In this document: positions 43,250 through 54,944 of the stretch, in pieces
Numbering within the stretch: position 1 is the stretch's first letter
How the letters are laid out: every line of letters starts with the position of its first letter
DNA from: Rhizomys pruinosus
Taxonomy: Eukaryota > Chordata > Mammalia > Rodentia > Spalacidae
Length of the DNA stretch: 64,000 bases
Assembly: GCA_009823505.1 (NCBI GenBank)
Contig: VZQC01004570.1
Location: forward strand, 564,486-628,485
Direction: 5' to 3'
Program-made: the position numbers and the translations under genes
Notes under the pieces: generated by a model
What the model was told of the DNA's origin: nothing
What the model saw: the letters and a program-made list of their open reading frames with translations, nothing else
Databases searched by the model: none

Positions 43250-43395
43250 TTTGCTTTTGACACTGTCTCACTGTGTCGCTCTGGCAAGCCTGAAACTTGC
43301 TATGTAGACCAGTATGGCCCCAAACTCACAGAAATCCGCCTGCCTCTACTTCCCCAAAGCTGGAATTAAAGTCGTGTGCCACCATACCTGGCATA
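43250..43395 (-). mobile_element. Old B1 SINE
   Basis: 'ttttgacactgtctcactgtgtcg' to 'gccaccatacctggca'. Confidence 0.82.
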
Positions 43396-43758
43396 CATTG
43401 CATTCTGATTACTCTCGCCACAACCCCCTACCCAATGTCAGGCTTTCTAGTCATCCAGGTAATGCTGACTAGGTGAGCAAGTGTTTCTCTACTTCATGTT
43501 TGCTTCTTACTCTTTTATTACAGTTTCACTATGAGCAGGGAAACTCTTTTTGGGTGAGTGGTGGCTTTTTCATCTTTGACTAAAGGAATGAATGAAATAT
43601 GTATGCCTGGGATCCTGGAAGCCCTGGAGACTCCGGAGGCCAGGGGAGGGTTAGTGATGGCAAAGAACTAAAAGGGAAAAGAAAAACTTCAGTTATACTA
43701 TGCGTGTGTATGTTTGTGGGTGTGTGGGGAGGGGGTGGGGTGGAGTTGTTCGTCTTTT

Positions 43759-43759
<1 letters not shown>

Positions 43760-43792
<33 letters not shown>

Positions 43793-44638
43793 NNNNNNNN
43801 NNNNNNNNNNNNNNNNNNNNNNNNNNNNNNNNNNNNNNNNNNNNNNNNNNNNNNNNNNNNNNNNNNNNNNNNNNNNNNNNNNNNNNNNNNNNNNNNNNNN
43901 NNNNNNNNNNNNNNNNNNNNNNNNNNNNNNNNNNNNNNNNNNNNNNNNNNNNNNNNNNNNNNNNNNNNNNNNNNNNNNNNNNNNNNNNNNNNNNNNNNNN
44001 NNNNNNNNNNNNNNNNNNNNNNNNNNNNNNNNNNNNNNNNNNNNNNNNNNNNNNNNNNNNNNNNNNNNNNNNNNNNNNNNNNNNNNNNNNNNNNNNNNNN
44101 NNNNNNNNNNNNNNNNNNNNNNNNNNNNNNNNNNNNNNNNNNNNNNNNNNNNNNNNNNNNNNNNNNNNNNNNNNNNNNNNNNNNNNNNNNNNNNNNNNNN
44201 NNNNNNNNNNNNNNNNNNNNNNNNNNNNNNNNNNNNNNNNNNNNNNNNNNNNNNNNNNNNNNNNNNNNNNNNNNNNNNNNNNNNNNNNNNNNNNNNNNNN
44301 NNNNNNNNNNNNNNNNNNNNNNNNNNNNNNNNNNNNNNNNNNNNNNNNNNNNNNNNNNNNNNNNNNNNNNNNNNNNNNNNNNNNNNNNNNNNNNNNNNNN
44401 NNNNNNNNNNNNNNNNNNNNNNNNNNNNNNNNNNNNNNNNNNNNNNNNNNNNNNNNNNNNNNNNNNNNNNNNNNNNNNNNNNNNNNNNNNNNNNNNNNNN
44501 NNNNNNNNNNNNNNNNNNNNNNNNNNNNNNNNNNNNNNNNNNNNNNNNNNNNNNNNNNNNNNNNNNNNNNNNNNNNNNNNNNNNNNNNNNNNNNNNNNNN
44601 NNNNNNNNNNNNNNNNNNNNNNNNNNNNNNNNNNNNNN
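43760..44638. other. Poly(T) run and 846-bp assembly gap
   Basis: T33 (43760-43792) is followed by N at 43793-44638. The reading frames of 314-361 codons across it are made of N and have no meaning. Confidence 0.98.
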
Positions 44639-44786
44639 GCATCTTTCTCTGCTTTTTTGTTTTGTTTTGTTTTCATTTTTTTAAACAATAAGTGATAATT
44701 TGTGAGTACAAGCATCCTTCATGTAAAACCAATTTGCAAGCAGTTGTGCCCAAACCCACACAGCTCATGCGTCCCACCATCCAGCA

Positions 44787-44798
44787 GGGGGGGGGGGG
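44787..44798. repeat. G12 homopolymer
   Basis: Twelve consecutive G, capable of G-quadruplex formation. Confidence 0.95.
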
Positions 44799-44829
44799 CT
44801 TGTATGTTCAATCAAGTTGATCAAATGAG

Positions 44830-45000
44830 TGTCCAGTCTATATTGTTGTAGTTTCACCAACCATTAAAATGTACAGTTCAGTAATGTTAGTATTACTGTG
44901 AACAGATCTCCAGAACTTTTTCCATCTTGTGAAAATGAAGCTCTATCCCCATCAACTACTCTTCCATTTTCTTCCCATCAACTTTATTTTGAATGACTAT
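44830..45000 (-). mobile_element. Ancient L1/HAL1-like 3'-end fragment
   Basis: 'accattaaaatgtacagttcag', 'ctccagaactttttccatcttg' and 'gaagctctatccccatcaac' are typical old L1-end words in reverse orientation. Confidence 0.55.
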
Positions 45001-45174
45001 GTAATGAGGATAGCTAAGTATACCAGACATTGATATAAGTATTTTGTTTTGTTTTGTTATGCTGGGAATCAAGGTAAACTACATCTAGTCTTAGGATGTG
45101 TGTTTGTATCATCCCTAAGGGGGATGACATAAAATACTCAAAAAGACTCAAAATATTCCTTGATATAGACTTTT

Positions 45175-45403
45175 TAAAAAATATTTCATTTTTTAAAATT
45201 TTCTGTATATGAGTGTTTTGCCTTCATTATGTAACTGCACCACATGCATGTCATTCCATAGGAGGCCAGAAGTGGGCATCATATCCCCTGGAACTGTAAT
45301 TATGGATGATTGTGAGCCACCATGTAGGTTCTAGGAACTGAAACCCAGGTTCTCTGTAAGAGTAGACAGTGCTCTTAACCACTGAGTCATCTTTCCATCC
45401 CCT
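45175..45403 (-). mobile_element. Diverged B2/B3 SINE
   Basis: 'gagtgttttgccttcattatg' to 'cactgagtcatctttccatccc'. Confidence 0.82.
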
Positions 45404-45407
45404 GAGG

Positions 45408-45520
45408 TAGACTTTATTATCATCATCTTACATATAGAAAATTTGCCTTGGGGTCATGGCACAGCAAGTAGTCACACTAGAATTTCCTTCTAGCTCAATC
45501 TGAAAACTGTGCTCTTCACC
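45408..45520 (-). mobile_element. MIR
   Basis: Reverse MIR core: 'ttattatcatcatcttacatatag..aatttgcc..ggggtcatggcacagcaagtag'. Confidence 0.65.
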
Positions 45521-48148
45521 AGCCCCCTAACCTTGAACATTATGGTTGCATTATTATAAGCAACTCAACATTGCTCATTCATATGTCTAACTGACCCCAC
45601 CACCACCAAAATTACCATTTTCCTGAGTGAGTAGGTGTCAACATGATGCTGAGTTCTTCTGTGAGAAGGGACTCTGTGACATTTCTCTGCAAATTGAGAA
45701 TGTCTATGTTCAAGATCACTCCCTAGAAAAGGATGACAGGTAAAGACTAATACCTGTGTCTGTCTTCTGATTCTAGTATCTATTTCTGTGTGCCCCATAC
45801 ATTTGAAGATAGAATAAAACCAGTATCTCCTTTGCTGAATGAACTTCAGTCGACAATGTGTTCTCTGCAACTTCTTGTTGAGGCAGGTAACTGTGTGGAT
45901 TAACTTGAGGGGGCTCAGTGGAAGATCTAAGAACTAAACAGAATAAGATGCTTAGTGAACCCAGTGCTCAAGATAATCGCCTGCTCCTAGGCCAGCTCTC
46001 TACTTCAGTTTAGGTAGAGCTGTGGCCAAGGACGAGGGGAAAATGCCATGCAAGACAGAGGGATTCTTCTTATTACTTCTCTTTGGCTATGAAGGTATGT
46101 GTAATTCAGCAATTGGCATTCATTACAGACTAAATGATGCAATTTAATAAAGACAATAGTTGATACATAGAAATACCTGAATAATAAAAAAATTATTAGT
46201 GAAGAGCACATTAATTAGTTAATGGGTTATTAATAAACAACAATCATCTTTGTGTGGATACGTTTTTCATTGTCTTGCTACTGGCTTAATGGTTCTGTGG
46301 GAGCCTTCTAAAGTTCAAAAAGATGTTAAAATCCAGCAGAAAGGAAGAGCCTCTGACATTGTATAAAACTGTAAATTGCAGCAATGTATGAGAAAGCATG
46401 TGTTCTTGAAATACTTTCTGAGTCAAAGTTAGAGCAATTGTAGAATTTAATCTTCAAACCTCACTATTATTGAGGGTGAAGGGTGAAGCTATTAATAGGT
46501 CTGCTGGGACAAGTGTAAACCAGGACTGTCCCAAGCAAATCAGGACAAAAGGTCACCCTAGTTTAAATATGGATTAGCATAAGGCCAAGTACCACTGGAG
46601 TCGAATAGAAATTTAATAAAATAATCCGAGAGTCAGGAACCCGTAAAGACTCAATCCTCTCCATCACTTTAGAATTTCTAAATGTGGCCCTGGGAGGCAT
46701 GCTATGCTTAAATAAGGACAAATTAAAGCAAATCTCTAAAACGTCAATCAAATAAACTTTTAGGTTCTCTCTCAATCTTAGAAATAATATTCTTTCATGC
46801 CTCTTTCAAGTCTCAAGTGCCCATGAATTCAGATTTTTTTTTCTTAGTTCATTCATTCAGACATTAAAAATTGGTAGGACAGAGGCAGTGGGAAGAAATT
46901 TACACTACAATTACACAATATCTCCTACATTCCCATGTATCAAAGACTTGATTACCAGTGAAGCAGACTTCAGAGTTAATCAGATCAGAAAAACAATTCA
47001 CTGACATTAAAATTTGATTGACCACATTAGGGAGCAGATCATGAAGGCATGTCCATGGGGGCTACATTTTGCTCCTAGTCCTCTTTTCTCCCTCATCTTC
47101 TCAGCCACAACAAAGTACACAGAGTCTCTCTAGTACATTCTACATGATCTCATGTGTGTCTCACTGCAACTCAGAAGCAACATAGTCAATTGACCACGTC
47201 CTGAAACCTCTAAAAACATGAGCCAAAATAAATATTTCCTACCATTGACTTGATTTTCCTCAATATTTTGTCATAGAGCAGAAATCTGACTAATACAAAG
47301 GCAAATGACTTCATCTAAAGTAATTATTTTTAATTTACCTTTTCACAAGCAATCCCACTTGAAAATTTTCCTTTTTGACATGTCTCCAACAAGTGACATA
47401 AAGATTCATATTAATAGGTTTATTGTAAATTAGAACTTTATTTTAAATGATGAGACATTAGAAATAGGCTAAAACAAATATAGAATATAACCCTTTCATT
47501 AAGCAGCAAAAATGAACTTCTCCGGATAAATTATGAATATTTACTTACAAATAGGCAGTCTTGAGCTCTCTGGAATTTGATAAATGATTTTATACAATTT
47601 CTATATATTTGTAAAAAACTAAAATTGAACTGATTATAATTTCTTTCCTATTATATGCTGATGTTAATTTATTTATTTATATTTTTGTGTTGATGTTTAA
47701 TTAAGTACATTTCCTTTAACTATATTATCTTCTTCAATTATATCTTCTTGAAACTATTTACTTTCACATACTTAAAATATTCTGTATGTATACTTTTTCA
47801 AGATTGGTGTTGAGCTATGTGTTATGTGTTAATCTTAATATGTTATTTTGAAATGGTAAAACCAAAATTAAAACCTGTGTAGTATCAAAGTACTGTACAC
47901 ATACTTATATGGGAAACATAATACTGTAAAAATTATAATAGAGAATTGATAATTTAATTCATAGAAATAATGTTTTCATTATTTTTATAAAGGTATCAAA
48001 ATATCACAAAAGTAATGCATATACTTAAACATCTCCTTCAGTAAGTTTTCTCAAATGTTTACACAAATGTGAACAATATCAAAACTGGAAAACTAATATT
48101 GACATACTACTGCTAATAAATTTATTTTATTAAAAAATTGGTAGAAGG
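45521..48148. other. AT-rich, largely unique block
   Basis: The longest stretch with no dense SINE content. 46500-46560 ('gacaagtgtaaaccaggactgtcccaag') resembles an old interspersed repeat of unknown family. 47150-47300 ends 'gagccaaaataaatatttcc...ttttgtcatagagcagaaatctgactaatac', the same kind of end as the repeat at 29160-29505. Nothing coding is seen. Low SINE density here could reflect constraint or simply AT-rich isochore. Confidence 0.5.
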
Positions 48149-48293
48149 AGCTGGGCATGATGGCTCATGACTGTAATCCCAGCACTCGGGAGGCAAAAGC
48201 AGGCGGATCTCTGTGAGTTTTTGGCCAGCCTGGTTTAGTGATTTCCAGGACAGCTGGGGCTACAAGGAGACCCTGTCTCAAAAAGACAAAAAC
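48149..48293 (+). mobile_element. B1 SINE
   Basis: Flanked by aaaaattggtagaagg (48133-48148) and aaaaattagtagaagg (48294-48309), one mismatch. Confidence 0.92.
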
Positions 48294-48307
48294 AAAAATT
48301 AGTAGAA

Positions 48308-48541
48308 GGGCTGTGAATGTAGCTCAATAATACATCACTTGCCTAGCCTTCATGAGACCCTGGGTTCAAACTCCAGAAACACAGGAGGAGGGGAGGGACA
48401 AAAGACTTCTTTGTCTGGCACCTTGCACACACCAGCATTCCCAACACTAAGCAGACTAAGGCACAAAGGTCATGAGTTCAAAGCCAGCTTCAGTTGAGTA
48501 GAGTCTGAGTTACCTGAGACCCTGTCTCAAAAAAGAAAGGG
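48308..48541 (+). mobile_element. B4 SINE
   Basis: ID-like 'gggctgtgaatgtagctcaataatacatcacttgcctagcc', then a diverged B1-like half ending 'gagaccctgtctc' plus A6. Confidence 0.75.
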
Positions 48542-48599
48542 GAAGTTAAAAGAGGGGGAAGGTTCTAAGCTAGCCCAAGCCACATAGTAAGATCCTATT

Positions 48600-48660
48600 T
48601 GGAAGGGAAGGAGGGAGGGACGGAGGGGGAAGGAAAGAAGGAAGGAAGGAAAGAAAGAAA
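48600..48660. repeat. GGAA/GGGA-rich purine tract
   Basis: (GGAA)n and (GAAA)n words over 60 bp. Confidence 0.9.
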
Positions 48661-48787
48661 GTGCTTAAATTTTTGTGGCCATTTTGTGTTATAAATATTA
48701 CAGGGAAGACAGGGCATCTCTACTCTGCAAATGACCTGGTAGGCAGAGAAGATGAAACACACAAGTAGAGTCAGAATGTCTGCTTTA

Positions 48788-48795
48788 TAATATTT

Positions 48796-48835
<40 letters not shown>
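48788..48835. repeat. (TTTA)n microsatellite
   Basis: About 11 units, in the tail position of the reverse B1 that follows. Confidence 0.93.
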
Positions 48836-48836
<1 letters not shown>

Positions 48837-48977
48837 GACAAGGTCTCTCTGCATAGCCCCAACTGACCTACAATTTGTTATGTAAACCAGGCTGGCCTGA
48901 CCTGAATCTCATAGAGATCCACCTGCATCTGCCTCCTGAGTACTGGGATTAAAGGTGTGCTCAATGATGCCAAGCTT
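48836..48977 (-). mobile_element. B1 SINE
   Basis: 'gacaaggtctctctgcatagcc' to 'tcaatgatgccaagctt'. The (TTTA)n is its expanded tail. Confidence 0.85.
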
Positions 48978-49156
48978 CTCTCTTATATTATTGGTAGTGA
49001 AGTGTCTACTTTTATGGAGTCCTCAGTCTTGTGACTTCTATTATTTAGTCACATTTCTAGTATTTGGAAAGACTTGGTTAAGTATAATACCAAAGTCATA
49101 TTGCAAAGCCTAAGATATAGATTTCTTTTATTCTGTCTTTTCTTTATTCTTCTTGT

Positions 49157-49272
49157 AGTTTTGAGACAGGATCTCACAGTGTAGCCCAGGGTGACCTTTG
49201 AACTCACAGTAGTCCTCCTGCTTACATCTCCTGACTGCTGAGATTTCAAGAATGATCCCTCACACCCAGTTT
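49157..49272 (-). mobile_element. Old B1 SINE
   Basis: 'gttttgagacaggatctcacag' to 'ccctcacacccagttt'. Confidence 0.78.
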
Positions 49273-49368
49273 ATTTTAAATTAGTGATTATTCAACCAAA
49301 TGTCAAGGTTCCACCCTCACCTCTGGGAATTATGAGTCAACAACATATACCGGTGACTTTTTTCCTTC

Positions 49369-49438
49369 AGGCCTAGAGATGGAGCCCAGAGCCTTGTGCA
49401 TGCTAAGCAAGCACTCTACCCCTCAGCTATACCCTATT
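49369..49438 (-). mobile_element. ID SINE
   Basis: 'ttgtgcatgctaagcaagcactctacccctcagctatacc' is a reverse ID core. Confidence 0.75.
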
Positions 49439-49451
49439 TGTTCCAGTAACT

Positions 49452-49656
49452 CTTTTTTTTTTTATGTGTATTGGCTGCAAGTAGGTAGGTGGAATTGTGT
49501 CATGCAGTGCCCATGGAGGTCAGAAGAGGGGGTTAGAACCCCTGGAACTGGAGTTATGGATGGTTGTTAGCCACCATCTGGGTGCTAGGAATCAAATCCG
49601 GGTCGTCTGCAAGAGCTGCCAGTGCTCTTAACTGCTGAGCCATCTGTCCAGCTCCA
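49452..49656 (-). mobile_element. B2 SINE
   Basis: 'ttttttttttatgtgtattggctgc' to 'tgagccatctgtccagctcc'. Confidence 0.9.
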
Positions 49657-49797
49657 TAACGCTTAATGCTTTCTAATGTTTGGGGGATTTTGTTGTTTCT
49701 CTTTTGTCCCTTGCCCTTTCCTCACAAAAATATCTATCATAGTCTTAGGTTCAAATATCCTGTTTTGTTTGTACAGACATCTACGACGCTCACCTTA

Positions 49798-49800
<3 letters not shown>

Positions 49801-49830
<30 letters not shown>
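49801..49830. repeat. (CT)n microsatellite
   Basis: About 15 CT units. Confidence 0.95.
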
Positions 49831-49835
<5 letters not shown>

Positions 49836-49871
49836 GAATCATTTGTTCATTTGTCTGTTCTTTCAAGAATC

Positions 49872-50215
49872 TGGGGCTGGGGCTGGGGAGATGGCTCAGT
49901 TGTTAAAAGTGCTACAGCTCAAGTCTAAGGACCTGAATTCAATTCCTAGAATGCACATAAAAGGCCAGTCGTGGTGACCATATGTTTCAATCCCAGTGCT
50001 AGGGATGCAGAGACCTGGAGTTGTTTGGTCAGCCAACCTAGGCTACGTGGTAAGCTCCAGGCCAATGAAAGACACTCTCTAAGGAAAAAAAAAGAAAAAC
50101 AAACAAACAAACAAATAAATAAAGTAAAACAAACCAAGATGGATGGTGGCTCGTGAGGAAGGACACCCAAGTTTGTCCTCTGACTTCCACAAGCACAAGT
50201 ACATCAAACTTTTAC
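49872..50215 (+). mobile_element. RSINE1/B4-type SINE
   Basis: tRNA-like head 'ggggctggggagatggctcag', middle 'cccagtgctagggatgcagagacc', 'gtaagctccaggccaatgaaag', then 'gtcctctgacttccacaagcac'. The (CAAA)n/(TAAA)n run near 50100-50120 is internal. Confidence 0.72.
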
Positions 50216-50299
50216 CTGAATATCTGGAAGAATTTAACACTCAAGAAAGATCCTATAGTCTAACAACCCTACTCCTTTGGAAGAAATCGTTTAATTTAA

Positions 50300-50515
50300 T
50301 AATGGTGTGCGTGGGGGGAGGGGTATAGGTGTGTGGTGTATTTGCACCTATTGGGGAGGTGCTTGAGTCCTCAGTGATCCTCCTATTTTTACCCCCCACA
50401 CACAGTTACTGGGGCTACAGGTCCAGCTTCTGACGTGGGTATAAGGATCTGAACTCAGGGCCTTAAGCTGTGCAGGAAAAGTTCTTACCCTTGAGCTGTT
50501 TCTCTAAATCCCTAC
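50300..50515 (-). mobile_element. Old tRNA-derived SINE (B3/RSINE group)
   Basis: 'ggtataaggatctgaactcagggccttaagctgtgcaggaaaag...cccttgagctgtttctc', diverged. Confidence 0.6.
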
Positions 50516-51202
50516 TACATTTTTTTTAGACCTGCCCTTTTCAGACTCTGTAACAAAAGGCAAGCTGTGGAAAACAGAAGATTGGCCTCTCATTTTCTAT
50601 AATTTCTAATGCTTATGCATGGCTGAGGATCTCCAGAAATATCCAGCAAGAGCAGAGATACCATCTGTCCAAGTAGAAAGGTTGAGTGGGAAGGCATGAG
50701 GAGACTAAATTGTCTCAGGCACCTAACCCAGGCCCTCTATCTCTCACCCCGCTTAGTAGCAAACCAACTAGCCAAAAATGGCCAGCACGATGTGGTCACC
50801 TTTCTCTGTACTCTACTCTGAGTCAAAATGGATGCTATAGGAGAGAGAGGACAAATACAGGACACAGTGGCTGCACTTAATCAGTTTATTGACCAGATGG
50901 AGACATAAAGCCAACAGACTTGGGAAAGATGCATTCCATTGGACAGCCGGGAACTCAACACAAAGGTTCTCTGGCTCATTTACTCTTTGCTGTTTCTATT
51001 CTTCAGTGACAGCATGAAGTAAGATCATGAAGTAAAATCAATGGATGGGCTTTGCTTCTGTACCCAATGAAGGTTCATTTGGGAATGTGAATGTCATTGT
51101 AGTACAACAACCACACATGTGGTAGAATTGAGTTGGGCGCCTATCTAGCCTCCACTGCCCATTTTGTGCTCTGTGCAAATAAAGAATATTAAAATATCCA
51201 TC

Positions 51203-51310
51203 CAGGCGGGGCATGGTGAAACACAGCTTTAAGCCTAACACTCAGGAGCCAAAGGATTTCTGAGCTCCAGGCCAGCCAGGGCTATACGGTGAAACCCTGT
51301 CTTAAAATGT
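51203..51310 (+). mobile_element. B1 SINE with internal deletions
   Basis: 'aggcggggcatggtgaaacacagc' to 'gaaaccctgtcttaaaa', shortened to about 105 bp. Confidence 0.82.
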
Positions 51311-51429
51311 GTTAGTCCATTCCCTGGCCATATTTCTTGTACAAAGAAAAAATAAGCAGCCATCCAGCCCCACATCTTACAGGTAACTATATCCCTTTTG
51401 CAGGCATGCAAACCATCAGGGATTGTAAA

Positions 51430-51775
51430 AAGCAACTTTTTTGAGCTGTAAGTTATAGGCCATTTAATACATGCAAGTACAGTTCAATAGTTCTTAATAT
51501 ACTTACAGATTTGTGGGACACAGGGTCTAATTTTAGAACATTTTCACCTTTCCAAACATTCAACACTAACTCTCTATTCTCCCCATCCCCACACCCCCAG
51601 CTCCAGGCATCCACAAATTTGCTTTCTGTCTAGAGATTCACTCCTTCTGGACATTACATTGAAATTGTATTACATGACATGTGGTCTTTTGTCTTTTACT
51701 TAGCATATATCTTTGAGGTTCATCTGTGTTGAAGCATGAAAGAATAACACATTTTACCCATGAATATGCCTGTTG
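51430..51775 (-). mobile_element. Ancient L1/HAL1-type fragment
   Basis: 'ttctggacattacattgaaattgtattac', 'gtggtcttttgtcttttacttagcatat' and 'ttcatctgtgttgaagcatg' are reverse-strand words of old mammalian L1 ends. Confidence 0.7.
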
Positions 51776-52264
51776 CCTAAAATAGCACCACTTTCACAGC
51801 AGAAGCAATTTTCTTCTTTTTCTTCCTGAGAGGGACATGGTTTCAGCCTGCTGCCTTTCTCCTGTGTCTTATTCCTGTTTCTCAAGTAGATTAAGAGGCC
51901 CGTTACTGGTTTTTATCATTCATAGTTTTATGCTTTTCTCCTCAGCATCATCTGCTTCTATGGGAAAGAGTGCTGTATTTAGTGATATCCAATCGAAGAG
52001 ATAAAAATAATCTCTGTATCTCTAAGGCACAATTTTCCTCACAGGCTTGTAAGATTCATGCAAAGAAAAAGGCACGCCTTGAGTTTTCTTGCTGTGGTGA
52101 CAAGGGTTTCCCCAGTGGAGTAGCCCCTTGGATAAAAGGGCACATGAGCCCATATTGTACAAATGATGAGCAAATGGCAGAAATCACACATAACATGTGG
52201 CAGAATCATGAAAACCATCTGTGTGGGCAGAAAAATATGCAGTCACAAGACTGAAATCTTTTAT
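51776..52264. other. Unique stretch
   Basis: No recognised repeat. A 94-codon plus-strand ORF (51970-52254) has no family resemblance that I can see. Confidence 0.45.
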
Positions 52265-52308
52265 GATTTTCCCTTTAAAAGATGCTGGCAGCTTTTAAAG
52301 GGAAAATC
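52265..52308. repeat. Perfect inverted repeat, 17-bp arms and 10-nt loop
   Basis: Left arm gattttccctttaaaag (52265-52281) is the exact reverse complement of the right arm cttttaaagggaaaatc (52292-52308). The loop atgctggcag contains a further TGC/GCA pairing. It abuts the (AC)n run at 52309. Confidence 0.97.
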
Positions 52309-52355
52309 ACACACACACACACACACACACACACAAATCTTTGTGTGTGCCTTTT

Positions 52356-52397
<42 letters not shown>

Positions 52398-52441
52398 TTC
52401 CTTCCTTCCTTCCTTCCTTCCTTCCTTCCTTCCTTCCTTCC
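52309..52441. repeat. Compound microsatellite (AC)n-(CTTT)n-(CTTC)n
   Basis: AC run 52309-52335, spacer, (CTTT) to about 52393, then (CTTC/CCTT) to 52441. Confidence 0.95.
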
Positions 52442-53104
52442 AACAATGTTATCTTCTGATATGATGATATGCTGTAGATAAAAAAATACTTCTGCTTTTG
52501 TTCCCCAGTTGTTTGGGTGATTAAATCATTTTGGGGAATTGCAGCAGCTACTTTCTCATTCGTTGCTCCCTTGGTGACAGCATTTCCTGTAAAATGCCTG
52601 CTGTTCTCTCTTTCTCTGCTCATTTCCATAAGGATCTGGCACCTCAGAATTCCCAGGATGCCTGCAGACAAATGCTTACCAGGGAGGGGATCCAGGGGAG
52701 GGGGTGGGGAAATCCTGCAAGAACTCAACTCCAAATCTAACTGGAGCATAGGAACAGCAACAGGACTGCCTTTGGAACCTTCATTCCACAGTAGAAGGTG
52801 GCCTGGTCCCACTCCTACCCCTCCAGGGAGGATGAAAAAGTCTCTGAACGCCATTTTGTTGAGCCTTTCATGAACTATGGGTTAGCTTCACCTGCAGCCG
52901 AATGCATGCTCTTCAGGGACAGATTGGCTTTTGAGCTTTCACCTTTAGTCTCCCACAAAGAGTCTTGGCAAACTGATACTTATCCAACTGACAGGACCTC
53001 TAGAAAACTATCTCTTGGCTATTCCAATGTCTCTTGAGGGTAGAAGATGGAGCAGAGTGGCTCATGATTAACTACCAAGTCAGATAGGTACGGATTGCTC
53101 ATTC
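52442..53104. other. Unique stretch
   Basis: ORFs of 118 and 197 codons overlap here on opposite strands; the longer one runs into the microsatellite. No splice, promoter or family evidence. Confidence 0.45.
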
Positions 53105-53312
53105 ACAGGGACTCAGTGGTCTCATACATATATCTCAGGGTGGCTTCAAATTCACTATGTAGCAAAGGATGACCTTGAACTTCTGGTTCTTCTTCCTCCA
53201 TCTCCCAAATGCTGTGATTATAGGCATGTGTGATACTCTGCATGGTTTATGTGGTGCTGGGATGGAACCCAGGGCAAGCATTCTACCAACTGGGCTATAT
53301 CCCCATGCCTGA
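53105..53312 (-). mobile_element. B4 SINE
   Basis: Reverse B1-like part ('gaccttgaacttctggttcttc...ttataggcatgtg') followed by the reverse ID-like part ('cccagggcaagcattctaccaactgggctatatcccc'). Confidence 0.78.
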
Positions 53313-53839
53313 TTACACTGAAAGAAAGAAATGGAGGTGAGGGGGAGAAAGTGAAAAAGGTTGGACACAAAGAACAAAAGTTATGAGTTAGGAAAAGTCC
53401 TCTTTATAACAGAGGAGATATGGAGGGAGAGAAGTTGGTGAAGTAGAAGGATTTGAAGGGGGAAAATTCTGTGGATCAGGACATGGCAAGAAATACACAG
53501 AACAAAAGATACATAAGGAGAGATGGGTGGTGGACAGATCACAGTGACTGAAAAATACAATATTATACTCAAGTAGAGATAAGGAAATGTATAGAAGGGG
53601 ACTCAGCCGAAGATCTTGAGCAGGTGTGTTTCATTTCTCTGCTTTGGCAGATGAAGTATGTATGAGAGAGCAGCTGTTGTAGTGTGGAGGGCATGGCATG
53701 GAATGGTAAGAGCAGACAACAGCTACAGAATGGAAAGATGAAGCCCCATTTTTGAATTGTCATATTGTTTCACTTTTGATTATTTTCACTGTGGCATAGG
53801 TTTCCATTGTGGGAATTTATCAGAATGTATCTGTATTCT

Positions 53840-54057
53840 TTTTCAAAATTGAGAAAATATATATGTATAAGTGTTTTGCCTGCATGTATGTAAATGAACC
53901 CACATGCAATGCCTGGGGAGGCCAGAAGAGGGCAGTGGGTCCCCTGGTTCTAGAGTTACAAATGATTGTTAGCCACCATGTGGATGCTGGGTACTGAACC
54001 CCTATATTCTGTGAGAACAGCCAGTGCTCTTACCCGCTGAGCCATCTCTCCAGCTCC
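53840..54057 (-). mobile_element. B2/B3 SINE
   Basis: 'gtataagtgttttgcctgcatg' to 'ctgagccatctctccagctccc'. Confidence 0.88.
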
Positions 54058-54504
54058 CAACTGTACTCTTGATGGTCATATGAGTGCTTCGAGTTGAAGG
54101 TTATTACAAGTATAGCTTCCATGGATAATCTAGTATAAGTTTTATTTTTGAAGAACACAGGAATACATTCCTAGTTAGGAGAGGAAGGCTATGTTAAAGG
54201 GAACACGTATGTTCAGTATCAATATAAATCACCAAACAGCTAACCAGAGAGGCTACAATACCTTCCACCCCCAACAGCAGCATATGAGAGTTTGGTTGCT
54301 TCATAACTTACTGAAATTTGATGGTGTGTGTGTGGAGTAATCTAAGCTCTCAAAGGAAACAGGCTTATTCAGAGTGGAGGAAACTGACAAAAGTCAGGAA
54401 AGGGTGAGAGCTTACAATATGGGAGTGTGGACGGGCAGTGCAAAGAAGAACTCACTGGATTTGAAATTAGAAGCAATTGGCAACATCTTTTTCTGTTTTG
54501 TTTA

Positions 54505-54657
54505 TTTTTGGCCTTTTTGAGACAGGGCCTCCCTCTCCCTGTACCACAGCCAGCCTGGAACTCACTATGGAGACAGGCTGGCCTTGATCTCACAGAGATC
54601 CACTTGCTTCTGCCTCCCTAGTGCTGGGATCAAGGGCATGGACCACCACACCCAGCT
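54505..54657 (-). mobile_element. B1 SINE
   Basis: 'ggcctttttgagacagggcctcc' to 'ggaccaccacacccagctt'. Confidence 0.9.
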
Positions 54658-54669
54658 TGGTAGTGTCTT

Positions 54670-54895
54670 TTATAAAAGATAGATTTGTTTACTGTATTTT
54701 ACGTGCACATTAGTGCCTTCATGTATACATGTGCACCATGTGCATGCCTGGTCCCCACGGGGGGCAGAAGAGGATGCTGAATCCCCTAAAACTGGAGTTG
54801 CAGATGGATATGAGCTGCCATATGGGTGTTAGGAACTGAACCTGAGTCCTCTGCAAGCACAGTTCACTTAACTCCTGAACAATTTCTGTACTCCC
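54670..54895 (-). mobile_element. Diverged B3 SINE
   Basis: 'gtgcacattagtgccttcatgtatac' to 'aatttctgtactccc'. Confidence 0.75.
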
Positions 54896-54944
54896 AAAGG
54901 CAAGTTCTTTTGATAGCACAGGTCTTGTCACTATGGTAAATTTG

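Noticed and set aside
43599..44715. Open frames of 314-361 codons on both strands
   Set aside because: They consist almost entirely of N from an assembly gap plus a poly(T) run.
52261..52854. 197-codon minus-strand ORF
   Set aside because: Its second half translates a microsatellite and the hairpin. An overlapping plus-strand ORF of similar quality shows the frame is uninformative.
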